Source of the DNA: Batillaria attramentaria
Taxonomy: Eukaryota; Mollusca; Gastropoda; Batillariidae
Direction: 5' to 3'
Length of the DNA: 64,000 nt
NCBI GenBank assembly: GCA_018292915.2
Contig: JACVVK020000015.1
Span: 3,033,001-3,097,000 of the forward strand
Each line of letters opens with the position of its first letter. Within the stretch, counting starts at the first letter, position 1. A program made the position numbers and the translations under genes. Under the pieces are notes generated by a model. That model was not told where the DNA came from and did not search any database. It saw nothing but the letters and a program-made list of their open reading frames with translations. Positions 36,770 to 48,804 of the stretch are shown here, one piece after another.

Positions 36770-38760
36770 GTTTATGGCTAATGTCCGACACGGATATGAG
36801 CGTGTATACAGAATGTACAGAATTTCTGAAAAATACGAGTACGTGTGCTGTGTTAGACATACGACAAAACAGGTCACAAAAGCCACTTCTAGCAGCCAGC
36901 TACATGGTAAACAGTGGAAACCCAAAGTGAAAGAAGGAAACAAATCTGATACATGTTGTGCTTGGCAGATAGCATTATGCTATGATTTAACACAAAATTG
37001 CAAAACCACTTAACATACGTCATAATCATTTCTGTTAAAAAAGAAAAAAAAAAGAAGAAGAAGAAGAAGAAAGCTCCTTTTTGAAGAAACTGACTTGTGA
37101 CTAAATATAGGCGTTTTGTGTTCTTACAGCATTAATACCATAGAAAGATACATGTATCATAGTACAAACTTAAGGATGGTCCACAAAAAAATGTGGTCCT
37201 GTATTCAAGATTCCACATCAACGTTGTTATGGAAACATACATGTACAAAATTATTAGTAAAGTGTATGCCTGAAGGAAATGACATCTCAAATCCAGCCCC
37301 TATCCATTTCACATTTTTTGGAACAATCATTCGTGATGATTGTTTCTCAAAGTATTATTGTATAAAAATGCACCTGTCCAAACTTTTGAAATACTGCCCT
37401 CCCTGGCGTAAAAATGGAGATGTAATAGATCCCCATCAGATTATGCTTCCTGTCTGTCTCCAGCAAAACTGAGACAAAATTCAAAGCAATTCACAGATCA
37501 CAAAAACTTCAGAAGACAGAGGCACATGACCATCTGTGAAGGAAGTGTTAGTACACTTGAAACATATAACACATCCACTCAAGACTCACATAATCAAAAT
37601 CATCCTGGTATAGGAAACGCTAAAAGCTGTAGCCATAGTGTGTAACCAAAGAGTAACAGAACTGTACAGAAAATATATTCACTCTGGAGTAATTTGTTAG
37701 ATGTCTAGAATTCAGCAGCAAATGAACTATGGCGTATCTGTGAAAGGTGCAGGGTGGGAATAAACCAAACAGTAAAACAAAACATCAGTATAATTATTGG
37801 TGATTATGGGTCACACACATTTAAAAACCACAACCTCTGTAACAGCTGTGAGAAAGCCAAGTTCATAAAAGGTGACTGTAAGAATCATGAAAGTTAAATC
37901 AAGCCAGATAAATAATCTGATAAACTGGACACAATAGCTGTCAAGAAATCTGATTGTGTACAATGTGGATAAGCATTTAAATGTGATCATTTGACAGAAC
38001 AAAGTTTCACCAATAAGCAACATTAAAAGCAAAGCTTAGTTTGAGATTGTTCTGAAATGAGATGCCAGGCTACAAACTGTAAAAATCACTTGTTCATGAT
38101 AACTGTATTCAAATACTGAATTTTGGCCAGAAAGCCAAACACAACAACAACAACAAAAAAGGCTCATATGGACTGGTACACATCACATGAAGAATTTGGT
38201 GGACGTACACTTCCACCTGAGGTAACGAAACAAGAAAAACAATGAAGAGAAAAAATAAAACATTAGCTGATCAAAAAGTGTAAAATGCAAATCTACCAAA
38301 CTAATCATACTGCACTGAGCTGGAGCAAAATCAAACCACTCTTCAGCAATTTAAATACATGAAAGAGGTAAAAAAAAAAAAAAAAAAAAAAAGTTTTAAA
38401 AAGCATTTAAAACAATGCTGTTTAGCGACAATAAAACCATCACTTTTTGCACAGAAGAAAACAATTTAAATCAAGCAGTGTAGCTGCACACTGTTGAAAA
38501 AATACATGTATGCAGTACAGTACAGTACTACCAAAAACTGGTGCTGGCCACTACAAAGCAACAGGCAGGTTATCAGAATGGACAAGACATACCACACTGA
38601 TTTTTAACAATACTGTGCAGAGCAAAAACCGTAAAACTGGTGCAACCACAGAAAGTCACGACTGAAGTGAGTCACACATCACAATCATCAAAAGTTTGTC
38701 TGCCACAAATATCAACAGAAAATTCCTGAAGACTGGAAATCCTGAACCATACATAACAAT
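36770..38760. other. AT-rich intergenic DNA, no gene recognised
   Basis: CpG-poor and rich in TACATGTA words, with (AAG)n at 37045-37072 and an A run of about 25 at 38371-38393. It may include a long 3' UTR of the stomatin gene, but no minus-strand polyadenylation signal could be assigned. No protein-like ORF is present. Confidence 0.5.
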
Positions 38761-38815
38761 AATTTAATTGCCCCATGAGGGATAAATAAAGTAATCTGAA
38801 CTTGAACTTTGAACA
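38760..38815 (+). mobile_element. probable LINE/SINE 3' end fragment
   Basis: TTTAATTGCCCCATGAGGGA followed by TAAATAAAGTAATCTGAAC and a short GAAC/GAAC tail resembles the terminal signature of L2/CR1-type elements. It is only about 55 bases, so the assignment is tentative. Confidence 0.35.
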
Positions 38816-39574
38816 ATATTACATTTTGCTGTGATTTTGGATGCAGAGGGTTTGTGACTGAATTAACTTCAAATTCAACTATCTGTACAGGAACAACAAT
38901 CTTACATGATTCTGAAGACAGGAATTCTGTGCACTGTATGCCATTTGGGTACGATTCACCATGACAGATGACCGTAAATACAGTGACTGCTGTCCACAAA
39001 AATACACCAACCTTCCATTCAATACTGATTTCAGGTGAAAAAACACTGATTCTTTTCGGTCACATGGTCTATCTTACAATACAAGCCTCCACCATCATGT
39101 AATCCCAACACAAGTCATGATTTTTGTTAATATTTTTTTTTCAAAAGCTAGTTATAACAATATGTCGCATGGTTACCAGAATGCAGAACTGCAGCCCCCA
39201 TCCCACCCTCCCCATCACACAAAAAAGACAAGAAAAATGCAAACAAACAAAAACAACAAAGACACAAGAAAGACATAGTTTTCTGTCCAAAGTTGTGAAC
39301 AGAGAGATGGGCTGCATATTCAAATGTGACAGTGCTTGCAGCTCAACACAAAGAAATGAATTCCACCGTAGTAAGCATAAAGCTTTTTAGATGACAATTT
39401 TTGCCTTTGGTTTTATCCAGTATATGTACAGGTATACAATGAAGTGATCGCTGCAACCCATACAAAAATGAGATGCATACCCCTGTGGTAAGTACCAAAT
39501 ATAGACCCTGACTTTTGTGATTAGGTGATTTTTTTCCTTTGGTCTTGACTGCTGTACCCACATCAGGGCTTCAT

Positions 39575-39725
39575 ACCTGCGGGATCTATAACGTCCTTGC
39601 TGACCACAAAGGTGACATTTGCGCTGAATCTTGTCCATTGTGGCGCAGAAATGATAGGACATATGTCTGCTGGGAAGTAATCAGACATTTCAAAAATGAA
39701 TCTGTCCATGACTGATCTCCGATGA
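39575..39725. repeat. diverged copy of the segment at 36455-36790
   Basis: GCAGAAATGATAGGACATA and GGAAGTAATCAGACATTTCA match GCAGAAATGATGGGACATAA (36500) and GGAAGTAATCTGACCTGTCA (36739) in the same order. In the left copy the 149 bp palindrome and its flanks lie between these words; here they are adjacent, as in an empty site. Confidence 0.6.
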
Positions 39726-39897
39726 CATGAAGCACTGCAGGTACACAGAGATGTGATCAGTGAGATATGAGAGTCAAAGAGAATGAATACCAGTTAGTAA
39801 GTTCACACCATAAGTCTTGCCTTTTGACACAACTGTTGTGTACAGTCCACATATATACAGAAAGTGATCAGTGTACAAGTTTGAACAAATAACTTAA

Positions 39898-40473
39898 AGG
39901 AAAAAGACAACCCAACATGTTCTAAGTTGCTCCTGCTAAAAATTTTTGAATCCAAAGGTATTGTTTACTTACAATTACACAGAAAACATGAGATCGATGC
40001 CTACTGTACGCTGCCGTGTTGTCTGGTGGGGGTGATGTCACTAACACTGTGAGCAGCAGGCCCTAGAAGACAATGTTTTGGGATCCGCTGCACGCTGGCA
40101 CTGTGTGTACACAAATGACTTCATGCATGTAAACTTTTGTGCCTCCTGTCTGCATTCCATGATTTGCCTTGCTGATCAAAAGAAAAGAACGCTTTGCACT
40201 ATGGCATCTTGACATACTCATGTTGTCGGCTCACAAAATGTGTTGGCAGCTGCCGTGTTAGTGACGTCATAGACCAGGACGTTTTCTGTTTTCATTTGCA
40301 AAAGAGTGCCAGCAAAATGGCAGCTTCCACGTACCAAACTTGAGCACTGTTCTATGCGCATTTGTGAGTGAATGATTTCTTTGCAACCCATAATTTTGAG
40401 CAGAAACAATTCAAATCATGAACATCATGATCCACCAAGGAAACCAAGCTTTGCTCTTGGGTTGCCTTGCCCT
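39898..40473. mobile_element. MITE with TTAA target sites, 576 bp
   Basis: TTAA at 39894-39897 and at 40474-40477 borders inverted ends AGGAAAAAGACAACCCAA and TTGGGTTGCCTTGCCCT. Inner inverted words (TGATGTCACTAACAC at 40032 and its counterpart GTTAGTGACGTCA at 40257) extend the symmetry. TTAA duplication with AGGG-like ends is the pattern of piggyBac-derived MITEs. There is no transposase gene. Confidence 0.65.
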
Positions 40474-40614
40474 TTAACACCCCCCCCCCCCCCCTCCAAA
40501 CAAGGTGAACATCTTCCTCAAAAGCTATATGCAACAGTTTAACATAAGAATATCAACAATGGTAGGTGCCATCTCTGTTCACAAATGGAAAATGCTGCAG
40601 GAGAGGGTTACATA

Positions 40615-40800
40615 TCACTTCATGAAACTTTTCATCAACTCGATGGGCAGTGGGAAAATGATGGTCGAGTTCTTCTCTGCCGAGATGCTGTTGAGCGTCT
40701 GCAGGTAGCGGAGTTGCAGGGCCGCTGGAGATGTGCTGATGATTTCTGAGGCTTCCTTCAGCGCAACGGATGCCTTCTGCTCTCCCTCAGCCGCGATCAC
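40615..40800 (-). CDS. STOM: stomatin exon 8 (last coding exon)
   Basis: This exon holds 61 codons and the stop TGA. It follows the acceptor TTCCAG and begins [18 protein letters not shown], the end of the SPFH helical region. It includes [13 protein letters not shown] and ends with [16 protein letters not shown] then KSFMK. The IFPLPI segment matches the C-terminal stretch of human stomatin (TIVFPLPIDM) that is needed for oligomerisation and raft association. The tail after it is shorter than in the human protein. Phase 0 at its start matches exon 7. Confidence 0.95.
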   Translation of the reverse strand: MIAAEGEQKASVALKEASEIISTSPAALQLRYLQTLNSISAEKNSTIIFPLPIELMKSFMK

Positions 40801-41512
40801 CTGGAACAGACATCACAGTAAATATAAAATTGTGTGTGAGGGCCCGGCAGACCAGTCTTTCACGCATTGAGTAAAACAAAATAAACAGCAAAAGCAACAC
40901 AAAACATATACTACGCAATACATGAGACACCCTTATACAGACTGACAGAACAAAATGTTCAAATCAAAAGAGAAAGCGACTGTATGACTGTGGTGAGGTG
41001 AAATGCCAGGCAGGACCAATATACCACAGTGGAACAGACAGTGCCAGTTTGTACGCGAAAAAGATGCAAATATGTAGCTGTTGTAAAGATGATTCCAGAA
41101 ATAACTATGAAACACTGTGATAGGTACAATTCCAACACTATGGTCAGCACCATGTGTGTACTGGTACATGTATAAGTAAAGACTTGCTTTATGCACAGTG
41201 AGTGAGTCAAGCTACTAGAGCAAAGGAATGTACATGTAATAGTCAGTTTATTTGTAGAGCCAACGGATCAGGTTGCAACAAAGGTGACTTGCACATATTT
41301 CACAAGCCTATAAATAAACTGATCACCATGCAATTTCTCAAGAACAGAAAAAGCTCAGGGCAGCAATGTTCTGGAAAAACCAGGCGTTTTCTGCAAGAGG
41401 CTGTGTAGTTTTCACCCTGGAATACTAGACAAATAATCGCCTGATGGCCATCCAGGTAACCATGGTGACAGAGACCAAACGAGTCAGCTCAAATGACGCA
41501 AATATCTTATCA

Positions 41513-41592
41513 CCCCCCCCCCCCCCCCCCAACTGGATGCTGACGACCTGAGCCTCAGATGTGACCAGCAGAAAAGAGAGAGAGAGAGAGTG

Positions 41593-41661
<69 letters not shown>

Positions 41662-41668
41662 ATGCATG
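41513..41668. repeat. poly-C run, (GA)n and (TG)n in stomatin intron 7
   Basis: About 18 C at 41513-41530, a short GA array at 41575-41590, then about 35 TG units. A second (TG)n array lies at 41771-41848. Confidence 0.9.
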
Positions 41669-41768
41669 TGTGTGTGCGAGCGCGCGGGCTAATTTAGCTG
41701 CCCAATAGGAATTGCCCAATATGTTTGTGATGTTACAATAGACTTTTCAAAGCACTTCAGGCAGAACA

Positions 41769-41831
<63 letters not shown>

Positions 41832-42624
41832 TGTGTCTGTGTGTGTGTTCCAGAGAGAGAGAAAAATGTTGTTAATGATGACAATGCATACACAATCAAC
41901 CATGCCGGAGTGCCAGAGCAGACAGATAAGTGCTAATGTCCGGAGTGGACCATCAATATTTGATCCGCAAGGTCCAATCAGCAGAAGCGGCTCTCAGGTT
42001 TAACAAGCAATCAACAATCACCCTGCAATAACAATGCTCCGTTCCACACGTGTACACATCAATGCCCTGAATTATTCAGCCTTGCTTATGACTATAATTT
42101 TTATCACTATCATAAACATGGGAAGACAAATGCTGCCACATTTGGCATATGAAGGTTCATGGTACATGTAAAAATACCATGGACATATATCAAGACTGCT
42201 TTGTTTTGTTAAACTTTCTGAGACCTCAAATTGAATAATTATGAATGAAGTGATATAAATAAATTGCATGCATGTGTGTATGCATTTTCTTTTTTTTGCT
42301 GTTCTTTTTCTTCTCTTTCTTTGCATGCGTGCGTGTAGGTTCTGTTTCCGTTTTCTTGTTTCATTATGATCTCATGCTGGTAAAATAAAATATCTCTTTT
42401 TTGGAAAGTCAGTGACTTAAAATAATCTACAATATTTATCCTCCATGGTCCTAAAAACATTGGTTTTGTCCTGACTGCTGCTAAACATTAACAAAAACTT
42501 TGACAAAACAAAAACAAAACAAAAACCAACAAAAAACAAATGTCCTTTTACTGAGAAAACATGACAGCTAAGATACATGTGTCAGGCATGTAAGGCAAAG
42601 TAACAATGTACTGAACAGGGTATG

Positions 42625-42771
42625 ATATGGCCCATGATCCAAATGGAGGAAAAGCATGCAGCATTTTTATGACGAAGTGACAAATCTACAAGCATGCGCC
42701 TTCAAAACAGACGCATTTTGCTATGGGTGTCCAGGGGCATGCTCCTCCAAAAAAAAAAAAAAAAAAAAAAA

Positions 42772-42809
<38 letters not shown>

Positions 42810-43455
42810 ACCGACTAAAATCTGTGCAATTTGGCATAGTTTGGCATGAGTTTAAGGCCTTCAGAGGAGGCGTACACTTTCAGGGATGGATTTAACTGGT
42901 AATTACCGGTAAAATACTGGTTTGAAAAGGAAAATACTGGTTGGAAAATCAGTAGCCGGTAGAACCTACTGGTTCTTATTTTGTTTGACTGGTTTCAAAA
43001 ATAAAGGAAAAGAGAGGAAAAAAAGTCTCTGACTCTGAGTCAGAGAGAGAGAGAGCCATGCCGAGATGTAGTAGTGAATGTATGACGCCTGTCATTTAAT
43101 TAATTGACAAACACCGTAACAGGTACAGTTAGCAATTAACTTATCACTGCATTCGTCGGCAGATTTTCGGTGGCAAAATTAGTCACTGGTTTCCGGGACT
43201 GGCCTACCGGTTCGCGTGCGAGTAGGTTTGTTTACTGTGACATCGTACCGGTTTGGAAAATGCCTAGCACGATCACTGCACTTTTGTTTAGGAGCATTTT
43301 TAGAATTAGACTAAAGTCTGTGCAATTTAATGTGTTCTGGAATGAGTTTAAGTGCTTCACCGCAGGAAGCACACTAAAGTTCTTGAGGGGAGGAACATTC
43401 TTTTAGCCAAAGGTGGCAATCCGCCAAAAGGCGGAAGACCTGAAGCCCTGACTGA
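42625..43455 (+). mobile_element. dispersed repeat family Y, copy 2, interrupted
   Basis: GGCCCATGATCCAAATGGAG opens the element, followed by A (about 24) and G (about 32) runs at 42750-42808 and part of one 93 bp unit. About 400 unrelated bases (42890-43295, with ACTGGT repeats) follow, then another partial unit and the terminal hairpin CCGCC-AAAA-GGCGG with AAGACCTGAAGCCCTGA. It lies in intron 7 of the stomatin gene, on the opposite strand. The hairpin differs from copy 1 by a compensating pair change. Confidence 0.75.
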
Positions 43456-43483
43456 CACAGACAATTGAAAATGAGTGGCCCAC

Positions 43484-43562
43484 CTTGGCACGAGCTTCTC
43501 TGGCAGCCTCAGCTTCAGCGGCCATGGCTCTCTGCAGCTGAATTGGCAGCCTCACGTCCTTG
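43484..43562 (-). CDS. STOM: stomatin exon 7
   Basis: The exon is 79 bases between acceptor TTTTCCAG and donor AAG|GTGGGC. It completes an Ile codon and reads KDVRLPIQLQRAMAAEAEAA then REARAK. This matches human KDVKLPVQLQRAMAAEAEASREARAK, the end of the SPFH domain running into its coiled coil. It joins exon 8 in phase 0. Confidence 0.95.
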
Positions 43563-43729
43563 CTGGAAAATTTGATCAATCAATTATCAATCCACCAATT
43601 AAAAAAGAAAAAAACGTTATTGCTGGAGTCCTTTCTATGAAAACACACAAATATCACAACCACTGACATATCTAATAAGGGGTTACATGCACATGTACTA
43701 TGTTTCAGTTAATACTTTTTTCCTTTTTT

Positions 43730-43890
43730 TTGGGGGGGGGGGGGGGGGGATTCACTTATCTGTTAATCAATTAATTAATTTTTTTTCGATTATTATTATT
43801 AATTTTTGTTTTGGCCTAGTTTTTTTTGTCTCTGTAGAAAAAAAGGAAACCAAGGAAATTGTTGTTTAAAAAAAAAAGAAGAAAAAAAAA
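43730..43890. repeat. poly-G run and A/T-rich low-complexity DNA
   Basis: About 20 G at 43730-43749 after a T run, then (ATT)n and A-rich stretches. It is intronic. Confidence 0.85.
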
Positions 43891-44040
43891 GATAGGTATT
43901 GGGTGGCTGCACCGTGGTGATGCGCTTCCCCCGGGGGAAGCAGCCCGAATTTCCCAAAACAGACAATAAAGTAGTAAAAACAACAACAAAAAATTCTCTC
44001 TTTGAAACTACAGTGATACTTCTATTTACATGTAACAGCA

Positions 44041-44634
44041 TTCTTATTAATACCAGCACCACCAGTGGTCTCGCTACCCACTACAATGCTTATTAATACC
44101 AGCACCACCAGTGGTCTCGCTACCCACTACAATGCTTATTAATACCAGCATCACCAGTGGTCTCGCTACCCACTACAATGCTTATTAATACCAGCACCAC
44201 CAGTGGTCTCGCTACCCACTACAATGCTTATTAATACCAGCACCACCAGTGGTCTCGCTACCCACTACAATGCTTATTAATACCAGCACCACCAGTGGTC
44301 TCGCTACCCACTACAATGCTTATTAATACCAGCACCACCAGTGGTCTCGCTACCCACTACAATGCTTATTAATACCAGCACCACCAGTGGTCTCGCTACC
44401 CACTACAATGCTTATTAATACCAGCACCACCAGTGGTCTCGCTACCCACTACAATGCTTATTAATACCAGCACCACCAGTGGTCTCGCTACCCACTATAT
44501 TGATACCAGCACCACCAGTGGTCTCGCTACCCACTACAATGCTTATTAATACCAGCACCACCAGTGGTCTCGCTACCCACTACAATGCTTATTAATACCA
44601 GCACCACCAGTGGTCTCGCTACCCACTACAATGC
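44041..44634 (+). repeat. 46 bp minisatellite, about thirteen units, in stomatin intron 6
   Basis: The unit is AATGCTTATTAATACCAGCA followed by CCACCAGTGGTCTCGCTACCCACTAC. Units are nearly identical; one carries CATCACC, and one is shortened to CCCACTATATTGATACC. The array ends about 100 bases before exon 6 on the plus-strand axis. Each unit contains the inverted repeat CCACCAGTGG. Confidence 0.97.
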
Positions 44635-44736
44635 AAAGACAAACGTAACAAACTTACAAATATGCTTACCTACACTTACGAATGATTTAAAAAAAAAAAA
44701 AACAACCTTGTAATAAACTTTAACTGCAAAACTTAC

Positions 44737-44792
44737 ATTTCCACACGTTCCACTTTGATGCCCCATCTGTCTGTGGCATTGTCCAGAGTAGT
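44737..44792 (-). CDS. STOM: stomatin exon 6
   Basis: The exon is 56 bases, from acceptor TTTCCAG to donor GAAAT|GTAAGT. It reads TTLDNATDRWGIKVERVE plus two bases of an Ile codon completed by exon 7. It corresponds to human STLDDATDAWGIKVERVEI, a highly conserved strand-turn of the SPFH core. Confidence 0.95.
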
Positions 44793-45369
44793 CTGGAAAT
44801 AAACAAAAAAACACCATGGCAAACCAATTACAACCATTTTCCTCACTCCTGCTCCCTTCCCGGCCCCCAAAAAACTGTTTCATTACCCTGCGTAACCACG
44901 GACTAATACCCCTCCAAAACAAACATGGCACTAAATGCACACACACTCCCCAAAGGTTTACAGTGTGTGTAGAAACAAGGCAAAGGGGGCCGACCGTCCA
45001 ATCAATAATCTGCTAGTGGGGTAAATGGCTTTATACTCTGCCAGCTTAGGATGTGAGTGAGTGCACTATCACCAGAGTCCACTGTGTGTGTGTGTCTGCC
45101 AAAACTGGAATTGCGCAAAGCAACCGTGATGCAGCAAATTGTCTTTTTTAAATCACGCCTTACGTAACAGTTTGTCATGCGCATTATGCTTGCAATATGG
45201 GTTTAAAAAAAAGAAAGAAAGAAAAAAGAGTACCCCATTTCTGGTCATGACTATAAAAGACAAAAAATGTCACACGTGGTACATGTAGTGTCCGGTTATG
45301 TCAATTCTGTTTTAATTTTGCTGTTGTTGTTGTTAAACAACACATGTATGGTATCTCCAGATGTCATAC

Positions 45370-45573
45370 CTGCATGGATTCACTGATCTGGTCACGGTCA
45401 GACAGAATCTCGCCCAGGTTTTTGGTCCCAAGGACGTTGCGAAGGGTGGTCTGCGCCAAGAGCTGTGTGGAGTGAGCGGCGTTGGCCACATTTGCCACAG
45501 AAACAGTGGGGTTGTAGATGCGATAGTAGACAACTGCATCCACTGACACTGTCACGCTATCTCTGGTCAAAAC
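45370..45573 (-). CDS. STOM: stomatin exon 5 (SPFH core)
   Basis: At 204 bases (68 codons, phase 0 at both ends) this is the largest exon. It reads VLTRDSVTVSVDAVVYYRIY, then NPTVSVANVANAAHST, QLLAQTTLRNVLGTKNLGEI and LSDRDQISESMQ. The TTLRNVLGTKNL and ILSDR motifs are diagnostic of the stomatin branch of the SPFH family rather than prohibitin, flotillin or SLP-2. Acceptor is CTACAG, donor CAG|GTATGA. Confidence 0.97.
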
Positions 45574-45948
45574 CTGTAGTGGAAAAAAAAAAATTATAAT
45601 AAAATAAAAATGTGAACATGCTTGAACATTCACATTTATCATAATAACTTTCAGCTAGTACTTGGTGCACAAAAGCATTATAATGCATTACAATTTTCTT
45701 TTAAAAAAAAGGGGGGAAAAAAAGAAAGACAATAAAAAAAAAAAATAAAAAATAAAAAAAAGCCCTATTGAGTCAAAAGATAACTTTTCCAATCCATACT
45801 GATTTCTAATGAAGATAAGGTTTTGTCAAATCACACACTGTCATCACAGTATTTAAGTGTGCACTTTGTGATGGGATTAAATTAGACTTGCCCTGTAGCC
45901 ATATAGTTTTAAAAAGTTCAATAGAAATCAACAGAAACCACGACTCAC

Positions 45949-46031
45949 TTCCTGGGGAGGAATGTCAAATGTGACCGTTCTCAAATCAACTTTTGTGTAG
46001 TCCTCGATACAAGGCAGGACAAAGAAAATGC
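45949..46031 (-). CDS. STOM: stomatin exon 4
   Basis: The exon is 83 bases, acceptor TTACAG and donor GAA|GTGAGT. It completes a Gly codon and reads IFFVLPCIEDYTKVDLRTVT then FDIPPQE. The Cys in LPC aligns with human Cys87, a known palmitoylation site. FDIPPQE is the canonical link into the next SPFH strand. Confidence 0.95.
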
Positions 46032-47039
46032 CTGTAACAAAGAAGACGTAGATGATCCATAATCTAAATATGTTGTCACCTGATCAGATGATGTGAAAAA
46101 TCCTGTGGAAGTGGTGTGTTTAATCCATCTATCTTGTACAATTTATTTACAGAGCCTTATTTATGTGAGGTATGGATGACACTGACAAATCTCTGATTTT
46201 AGGGGATCTAAAGGACGGTACCTTTTGCAGTAAAAAAACACACTGACCCACACCCATTTGACCAGAATGTACTTGGCACAGTCAGCATAGCAATCAGTGC
46301 AAAGGAACACTGTTACGCTGATTTAGGTCTGTTGTTATGTGCGGTACCCGTCTCTAGCAACTAAACCCTAAACCATACACCCAGGCTTCCTATCAGGGAA
46401 CTGGGATGGGATGGGATGGGGGGATGGGGTGGTGGTGGTGGTGGTGGTGTATGGGGAGAAAGGGGCTCGAGCTCATTCTTCATATAAAAAAAAAAATCCC
46501 TCTAAGTGCCCTGAGCCATAAGGTGGAGCCGTGCGCAATGATTATCATTATAATATAACAAATCCACCACAGTTATACTTAATTATAAAATATACCAATA
46601 CGGCCAGTAGTGAAGTCATGCAGGTTCGGTCAGCAGAAGTATACATGCGCAAATCCCTAGCCATCCTCCCCCTAGTTTCTCTTATTTACCGGCTATCTAG
46701 CAAACCTGGTGAGAACCCTCTGCAGACACTGACTATCTGAAAGCCCTCTAATGACAGCGCTAAGTACTACACACAGGCAGTTTGTATGGAATGACAAATA
46801 ACAGCAAGAAGCGCTATGGAGGCGCGACCAATACTGTAGCTAATAAATGGAACATTAACCAATGTGTTTCTGTCGCGGATTATTGATTGCATGTAGTGAT
46901 GTAAATGCTGGTGATTGCAGATGGGGCACAACCTGACAAATACCGCGTACAGTGTCTGGATAGGGAAATCTGCTGCAATTACTGTACTGGACAGCCTGAG
47001 TGACATTCACTGATTGCTCTTTAGTGGTCCCAACAGGAC

Positions 47040-47200
47040 TGAGTGCGTACTAGACTCCCCCCCACCCCCCAAAAAAAAACAAAACAAACAACAACAAAAA
47101 TACAAAAAAACACACAAACAAAAAAATTACATATGCATATGCATACATATTTACAAGTTAAAAAAAACAACAAAAATAACAACAACCAAAAATAAACAAC
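47040..47200 (-). repeat. A/C-only tract (complement of a G/T tract)
   Basis: Runs of AAACAAACAAC words with a C run at 47057-47068, the mirror of the plus-strand G/T tracts at 298-645 and 8930-9190. It is in intron 3, directly beside exon 3. Confidence 0.8.
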
Positions 47201-47206
47201 CATTAC

Positions 47207-47279
47207 CTGGTCCCTTAGCACCACCTGACAGCAACCGACCAAGTCGAAATATGACAGCCCTTTCATACTCTTGGACTAC
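47207..47279 (-). CDS. STOM: stomatin exon 3
   Basis: The exon is 73 bases, acceptor TTCCAG and donor CCAG|GTAATG. It reads VVQEYERAVIFRLGRLLSGG then AKGP plus one base of Gly. It matches human IIKEYERAIIFRLGRILQGGAKGPG, the start of the SPFH domain just after the membrane hairpin. Confidence 0.97.
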
Positions 47280-48004
47280 CTGGAAAAAAACAAACATTAC
47301 AAGTCTGTTAAACACACGCACGCGCACACACACACACACACATCAATAAAGCTAGCAAAAAAATACGAAGAAATTTTGCCAAATTGGCATGAATCTGAAC
47401 GTCTTTGGTTTCAGTTCTTCGCAAATATCCATGAAATCATAACAAAAATGGGAGCCATGGACTCTCCACGCTTACTGGTAGTTCCAATACAAGCAGCCTG
47501 CACAAGAATCAATATGCCTGCACCTAACCCTGAGAGTAAAACAGCCATTTCTAGTTTAGCTTTCGGCCACAAACAAACAGAAAATTGCCTCCCCTTCTAT
47601 GCAGCGCATTTATTTCACACTCCCAACAGCTCCTTGTCTATCTCTGTGTGCTTGATAGTTCGACAGGGTGCAATTTCAGCTGTCCCATCTCACAAAAATC
47701 CTTCGGGACACTATCTAGACACAGAAACATCCTGGCCCAATGGCGTGTCGCTCGTTCCCAATAAAAATGACTGCAACGGGTTCGAGGAAACGCTGCAATA
47801 CAAACACCACACAGATCTACAGTCTTTCTGTGACCCCCATATAAGACAATAACCCTAACCAGCAGCAGTTTGCGGCTGGAAGTAAAGACGGATTTACATG
47901 GTGCAAATGGGTAGGGACACAGGAAATCGATACGGTCTGATTTCCTGTACTCCTCAAAGGGCACAGACCACAGTAATTGTTGTAGACTCCTAATTCAGAG
48001 ACAA

Positions 48005-48045
48005 CAGCCACAGCTATACCCCCCCCCCCCACCCCTTCCGCTGTC
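48005..48045. repeat. poly-C rich stretch in intron 2
   Basis: C runs at 48018-48038; a further C run then A run lies at 48609-48647. Between exons 2 and 3, the (TG)n array at 48243-48312 is the only other feature. Confidence 0.8.
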
Positions 48046-48242
48046 CCCCACACACAAATCTTGACTTGGGACCACGATTCTCGTAAATCTGATGTTGGTC
48101 TTACTATACATGTACCTGAATTCACGAATGAGGTAACTGGGAACAATAGTATATATATTTTTATTAGCCATCATCTGACTACATGTACAACTGGCAAAGT
48201 GTTGGAGCTAAATGGACCCCAATTGTGGTTTCAAACTCTCTG

Positions 48243-48257
48243 AGTGTGTGTGTGTGT

Positions 48258-48312
<55 letters not shown>
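48243..48312. repeat. (TG)n microsatellite in stomatin intron 2
   Basis: About 34 TG units with one TATG interruption. Confidence 0.95.
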
Positions 48313-48313
<1 letters not shown>

Positions 48314-48804
48314 ACGCATGTGAGTTTGATTGCAGCTGACATCTGCTGTAACTAGTGTAAGACATCTAAACTGTATGTCTAGTCTACAGCAACACCAAAG
48401 AAATACACCTGCTGAAAGCACGAAAGCTGTGCACCAAAACCTGTTAGATGTTTGAAGACACACAACACACACCCAAAGGCCTCTAGGTCAGACTTCACTT
48501 GTTTCTGTTCATGGATGTGACCACACAACATCCTTGCCAAAAAGGGCATCCAGCCATAAAGAATACTACATTAAGAATACTACATTTCTTTAAATATCAT
48601 TAGTAGTAAACCCCCCCCCCCCCCCCCCGAAAAAAAAAAAAAAAAAAAATTACAAGAACGATCCTGTCAATGTCTTTTGCTGTAATCAGAAACAGTGCTA
48701 CAGCTTTGCAAATTTATGACCTTTGTCCCCAGCCTAATAAGTACATGTATCATGGTGCTGCTTTTTACAATCATAGTGAAAAACATCAAAGTCTTAATCC
48801 TTAC

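Noticed and set aside
40933..41210. Minus-strand ORFs just upstream of stomatin exon 8
   Set aside because: They lie wholly in intron 7, have no SPFH similarity, and the acceptor at 40801 already gives the correct exon boundary.
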